Positions 4,646-7,619 of a stretch of DNA of 7,619 nt are shown piece after piece. This DNA comes from Syntrophomonadaceae bacterium (GTDB lineage Bacteria; Bacillota_D; Dethiobacteria; DTU022), in NCBI GenBank assembly GCA_003562605.1, contig PWUG01000155.1:1-7619 (forward strand), read 5' to 3'. The first letter of the stretch is position 1. Every line of letters starts with the position of its first letter. The notes beneath the pieces were generated by a model, which saw only the letters and a program-made list of their open reading frames with translations, was not told the origin of the DNA and searched no databases. The position numbers were made by a program, and so were the translations under genes.

Positions 4646-6222
4646 TGACATACGTGAAAGGAGTGGCAGCAAGCCGGTGGCAAGCCTTAGACAACAAGAG
4701 GAAACGCCACCTTGATCGGTGCCGCCTTTGTGCCAAGCTCACGATCCCTTCGCTGTTACCAGACGTAGGTAACGACGACAACTCTGACCTTCCTATTCCC
4801 TATCAAGGGTTAGGGGCAAGGGCTGTCAATAACCTGTCAGCTAAATTACTGCTGACCCTATTCCCACCCAATACAGGCTTCTTTAGGCTTGATCCTGACC
4901 CCGGTGTCATTGCTGAACTGAAAGAAGCGGACCCGGAAAACAACAAAGACATAAAGCAGAAGATCGAAAAACAGCTTAGACAATTAGAGCAGACTTCGAT
5001 CCAGGATTTCGAGCAGAAAGCCATGAGAGTCAAACTGTTCGAGGCTATCCGTAACCTGGTTGTAACAGGTAACACCCTACTTGAGATCCAAGATGATGGA
5101 TATGTGCGTATTCATAGGCTTGATCGTTATGTTGTGGCAAGGGACCCGAGAAGTAAAGTCCGGGAGATCATCATCGAGGAACGGATCTACATGGATGATG
5201 TCCCTGATGAGATCAAACAGAAGATCCAGCACACCGAACCCCCGGCAGCACCAAGCTCGGCTGATGAACCTGAGATCAACCTTTACACCCGTGCCTATTA
5301 TACTGATGACCAGTGGCTTGTAAACCAAGAGGTTGGTGGGGTTGAACTTCCTGACAGTGTAGCAACCTACCCTGATGAGAAGTTCCCATACGTACCTTTA
5401 ACCTGGACACGGCTGGACCGTAATCATTATGGTCAAGGACATGTAGAAGACAACCTGGGAGACTTAAATGGGTTTGACATGCTATCCCAGGCATTGCTTG
5501 AGGGATCAGCAGCAGCGGCATTCTTATTGTTTCTGCTTCATCCTAACTCTCAGACTGACCTTAAAGACATTAAGATGGCAAAGAACGGGGACATCATCGT
5601 TGGTCGGGAAGAGGACATCACTGTCTTGAAAGTGGATAAAGTCCATGACTTCAGGACAGCATATGAACAATCAAACCAACTGGCACAGTCAATCAAGAAA
5701 ACCTTCTTGTTGACCGAATCAGTTCAGAGATCCGCTGAGAGGGTCACAGCAGAAGAAATCAGATACATGGCTCAGGAGCTTGAGTCAGCTTTAGGCGGGA
5801 TCTACTCCGTCTTAGGGGCTGAACTCCAAAGGCCGTTTGCTTCCAAACTCTTAGACAACCAAAGAAAACGGGGCAAACTTCCTGCTATACCTCCTGAAAT
5901 AGACACTACCATAATCACAGGGTTTGACGCCTTGGGTAGAGGACATGACCTGAATAAACTCAGGGAGTTCAGGGATGAAGTAGCAGCAATGACACAGGCC
6001 AGTGGTAAGGCTGAAGACCTCAGCTTGTATATTGGACTGTCCAACTTCTTTATGAGAGTAGCCACGGCCCTTGGCCTGGATACGGATGGACTGGTTCCAC
6101 CTGAAGAAGAGATCGCACAGATCAAACAACAACAGGAGATGTATAATAAGATGATGGAAATAATGAATAACCCTGCGGTCCAGGAAGCAATGATGGGCGG
6201 CGGACAAGGAGAGACGCAATAA
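4645..6222 (+). CDS. T7 gp8-like head-tail connector (portal) protein, 525 aa
   Basis: It forms the ring at the capsid vertex through which DNA is packaged and ejected. Length (525 aa) and sequence match T7 gp8 (536 aa) closely from memory: CAKLTIPSLLPD (29-40), GARAVNNLSAKLLLTLFPP (57-75), NLVVTGNTLLEI (about 137-148), YPDEKFPYVPLTWTRLD, YGQGHVEDNLGDL, and ESVQRSAERVTAEEIRYMA at about 358-376 followed by ELESALGGIYSVL. TGFDALGRGHDL (about 425) and the GLDTDGLVPPEEE near the end also match. The C-terminal stretch is Gln/Met-rich. The start is coupled to the previous stop (TAATG) with no strong ribosome binding site of its own. Terminase, scaffold and capsid genes are not in this window. Confidence 0.96.
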   Translation: MTYVKGVAASRWQALDNKRKRHLDRCRLCAKLTIPSLLPDVGNDDNSDLPIPYQGLGARAVNNLSAKLLLTLFPPNTGFFRLDPDPGVIAELKEADPENNKDIKQKIEKQLRQLEQTSIQDFEQKAMRVKLFEAIRNLVVTGNTLLEIQDDGYVRIHRLDRYVVARDPRSKVREIIIEERIYMDDVPDEIKQKIQHTEPPAAPSSADEPEINLYTRAYYTDDQWLVNQEVGGVELPDSVATYPDEKFPYVPLTWTRLDRNHYGQGHVEDNLGDLNGFDMLSQALLEGSAAAAFLLFLLHPNSQTDLKDIKMAKNGDIIVGREEDITVLKVDKVHDFRTAYEQSNQLAQSIKKTFLLTESVQRSAERVTAEEIRYMAQELESALGGIYSVLGAELQRPFASKLLDNQRKRGKLPAIPPEIDTTIITGFDALGRGHDLNKLREFRDEVAAMTQASGKAEDLSLYIGLSNFFMRVATALGLDTDGLVPPEEEIAQIKQQQEMYNKMMEIMNNPAVQEAMMGGGQGETQ

Positions 6223-6522
6223 ATGAAAGACGTAATAACTGCTCCACAAACCGGAGCACACAACAGTATGACAATTGAGATAGGACAGAGACCGGATTAC
6301 TTTCCGGCCTTTCCTTTCACCTTGTACCTTCTTGGGGAGCCGTCGGGGGATGACCAAATCAAAATCCAATACCATGATGGCGACGATTGGAGAGATACAG
6401 CATGGGTACTAAACGCTGACACACCAGTCTTGACCATCTATGGTCCGTTGGATTTCAGGACAAGTAAAGGCTCCACTACGGCTGCGTTAGGTGTGGCTAT
6501 TTCTAAAGTTAGGTCACGATAA
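6223..6522 (+). CDS. Unrecognised 99-aa protein, probably virion component
   Basis: No family recognised. It starts MKDVITAPQTGAHNSM and has a mixed beta-type composition with alternating hydrophobic and polar residues (IEIGQRPDYFPAFPFTLYLLG, split by a Gly/Ser turn, then DQIKIQYHDG and DTPVLTIYGPLDFRTS). It looks like a small beta-sandwich, such as head or tail decoration proteins, but this is inference from composition. AAGGAG about 11 bases upstream supports the ATG, which directly follows the portal stop without a gap. Its stop shares one base with the next start. Confidence 0.65.
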   Translation: MKDVITAPQTGAHNSMTIEIGQRPDYFPAFPFTLYLLGEPSGDDQIKIQYHDGDDWRDTAWVLNADTPVLTIYGPLDFRTSKGSTTAALGVAISKVRSR

Positions 6523-6944
6523 TGACGACTGTTAATTCACCTTTTGGTGGCGGCAGTGTTACTGGAAATGACCGAAAGAAGCTGGATGCCATTGGTTCAA
6601 TTTTAAATAAAGGGTCAACTGGTACTTTAACGGTCGATGAGGTTATCGGTCAGATAATTAACAACTTAGGACAAACAGATGATTGTACTTTAACACTACC
6701 TGCGGCAGACGAGGGCTTGTCCTTCATAGTCGTATTATCCACAACGGTTGCTAAATTCTACCGTCTCACGCCTAATGCCTCGGACAAGATCCTGCTTGAC
6801 GGAAGCCCCGGAGCAAACGAAGAGTACGTTCAGATTGCCTCATGTGTGCAGGGGGCTACAATTCAGTTCATTGCTTTTGAGTCAGCAACCGGAGTTTATG
6901 ATTGGCTTGCAATAACTGGTGTCGGCAACTGGCAGGCAGAATAG
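6522..6944 (+). CDS. Unrecognised 140-aa beta-rich protein, probably structural
   Basis: The N-terminal third is helical or linker-like, with GGGSVTGNDRKKLDAIGS and TGTLTVDEVIGQIINN. The rest alternates short hydrophobic strands and turns: CTLTLPAADEGLSFIVV, KFYRLTPNASDKILLDG, then VQIASCVQGATIQFIAF and a Trp-containing end WLAITGVGNWQAE. This pattern (TLPAAxxGLxF followed by a strand-rich tail ending in GxGxW) resembles small repeats found in phage structural and fibre proteins, as I recall. No catalytic motif is seen. The start uses the TAATG overlap; the local ribosome binding site is weak. Position after the portal supports a virion role, but no specific function. Confidence 0.6.
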   Translation: MTTVNSPFGGGSVTGNDRKKLDAIGSILNKGSTGTLTVDEVIGQIINNLGQTDDCTLTLPAADEGLSFIVVLSTTVAKFYRLTPNASDKILLDGSPGANEEYVQIASCVQGATIQFIAFESATGVYDWLAITGVGNWQAE

Positions 6945-6948
6945 GGAG
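6943..6948 (+). promoter_or_regulatory. Ribosome binding site of the fibre-like gene
   Basis: AGGGAG lies five bases before the ATG at 6954. It overlaps the stop codon of the preceding gene. Confidence 0.6.
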
Positions 6949-6953
6949 AAGCT

Positions 6954-7619
6954 ATGTTTATATTAAAACCAAAATTTCCTCAGGTTGTGGCAAGACAAAA
7001 GGCGGTGTCAGGCGTTAGGGTATCCGCTGTTAATGGCACGGCATTTGTTGATAACCTCCCTGCTCCCCTTCTTGATTATTGCGACAACTCCCATTCCATC
7101 TCAATTTACGACACGGCAGGGCGATGCATTGAGGGTGTGCTGAAAGAGGTGGGAACGGGGGAGACCTTGGGAAGTGAGTTGATTACGAATGGTGATTTCT
7201 CAGCCTGGACTGATGGTAACCCTGATGGGTGGGATAAGATAGGGACTCATGATGCAAACAATTATGTTTACTCTGATGATGGCTGCCGGATCATAAGTGA
7301 TGGTACTTATGTTGGGGTCAGGCAAGACCCTACTGGTATGCCTAAAGGTGGACTATATAATGTAACAGGTAGTGCTATTGTAACTCAAACTGGTCTACAG
7401 ATTACAATCGGAAATAACCCAGATCACCACACTCTTATTTCAGCCACACAAAGTTTTGATTATTTTGCCACTTTACCACATGAAGTAACAGATACAAATT
7501 TAGCACGTATTGGGAGAATGTCTGCCTCGGGTGCAAGTGTAGATAGTACAATTACCAGCTTCTCGATAAAACAAGTCACAGACGTACCCACAACCGGCTT
7601 GCACTTAGTATCAGCCCTA
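6954..7619 (+). CDS. Fibre/appendage-like virion protein, N-terminal part (runs off the right edge)
   Basis: Open from the ATG at 6954 to the end of the window with no stop, 222 residues. The first 40 residues are a short basic/hydrophobic leader, MFILKPKFPQVV..., without a typical signal peptide. Then SISIYDTAGR (about 48-57) and GVLKEVGTGETLGSELITNG (about 61-80) lead into DFSAWTDGNPDGWDKIG, a Trp-marked start common to carbohydrate-binding-like beta sandwiches. The strands GVRQD, LYNVTGSAIV and LQITIGNN follow, with a second strand set to about residue 206. A Thr/Gly spacer and LHLVSAL begin another segment. Similar YDTAGR-GTGETLG-NGDFS layouts occur in large environmental phage fibre or adhesin proteins, from memory. 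It is likely to act in receptor binding, but the C-terminus that would show this is missing. It could instead be a large structural protein with lectin-like repeats. Confidence 0.65.
   Translation, partial: MFILKPKFPQVVARQKAVSGVRVSAVNGTAFVDNLPAPLLDYCDNSHSISIYDTAGRCIEGVLKEVGTGETLGSELITNGDFSAWTDGNPDGWDKIGTHDANNYVYSDDGCRIISDGTYVGVRQDPTGMPKGGLYNVTGSAIVTQTGLQITIGNNPDHHTLISATQSFDYFATLPHEVTDTNLARIGRMSASGASVDSTITSFSIKQVTDVPTTGLHLVSAL

Noticed and set aside
6239..6257. TGCTCC/GGAGCA hairpin at the start of the gene after the portal
   Set aside because: Only 6 bp, a 7-base loop and no U tract; it falls in coding sequence and is too weak to call a terminator.
5851..6375. 174-codon - strand open frame opposite the portal end
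   Set aside because: Opposite a firmly identified portal gene; its translation is Cys/Leu/Ser-rich with no motif, as expected of an antisense shadow. The similar 153-codon frame at 5802-6263 is rejected for the same reason.
6935..6951. AATAGGGAGA resembling the initiation end of a T7 promoter
   Set aside because: The upstream half does not match a T7 promoter, and the purine run is explained as the ribosome binding site of the fibre-like gene. No second copy with a shared upstream block was found.
1..7619. tRNA genes, CRISPR array, insertion sequence, integrase or attachment site
   Set aside because: Coding sequence fills nearly the whole window; no cloverleaf, regularly spaced repeat, transposase or recombinase motif was seen by reading both strands.

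Overview
The window looks like part of the genome of a tailed bacteriophage with a T7-like (podovirus) gene plan. All recognised genes lie on the + strand, and most neighbours overlap by a few bases or abut. There is no intergenic gap over about 65 bases and no long non-coding stretch. The diagnostic genes are a T7 gp6-like 5'-3' exonuclease, a monomeric adenosylcobalamin-dependent (class II) ribonucleotide reductase, and a T7 gp8-like head-tail connector (portal). Base composition is moderate, and I cannot name the host from the sequence. The exonuclease / RNR / portal order recalls T7-like phages of aquatic bacteria, but that comparison is from memory.

Region 1 (1-743) holds a possible gene end at the left edge and three small genes: a basic 62-aa protein, an FmdB-type zinc ribbon protein and an unrecognised 67-aa protein. 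Region 2 (731-3408) is the nucleotide module. The exonuclease's last codons overlap the RNR start as ATGA, so DNA degradation and dNTP synthesis are probably translationally coupled. Region 3 (3398-3764) has two overlapping small Cys-rich proteins on unusual GTG and TTG starts. A terminator-like hairpin sits inside the first of them.

Region 4 (3770-6222) moves to lysis and morphogenesis: a lysozyme/transglycosylase-like protein, a 68-aa unknown, a proline-rich basic protein in the position of T7 gp7.3, then the portal. Region 5 (6223-7619) holds two small unrecognised proteins, probably virion components, and the first 222 codons of a fibre- or appendage-like protein that runs off the right edge. 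In T7 the scaffold and major capsid genes follow the portal; here they do not follow directly, which is the main departure from the T7 plan.

Taken together, the phage would degrade host DNA with the exonuclease, convert ribonucleotides to deoxyribonucleotides with a B12-dependent reductase (so it needs host cobalamin), and then build the portal and appendages. No tRNA, CRISPR array, insertion sequence or integrase was seen. I found no clearly new defence or enzymatic system; the unusual points are in gene order, compact enzymes and small zinc-ribbon-like proteins.
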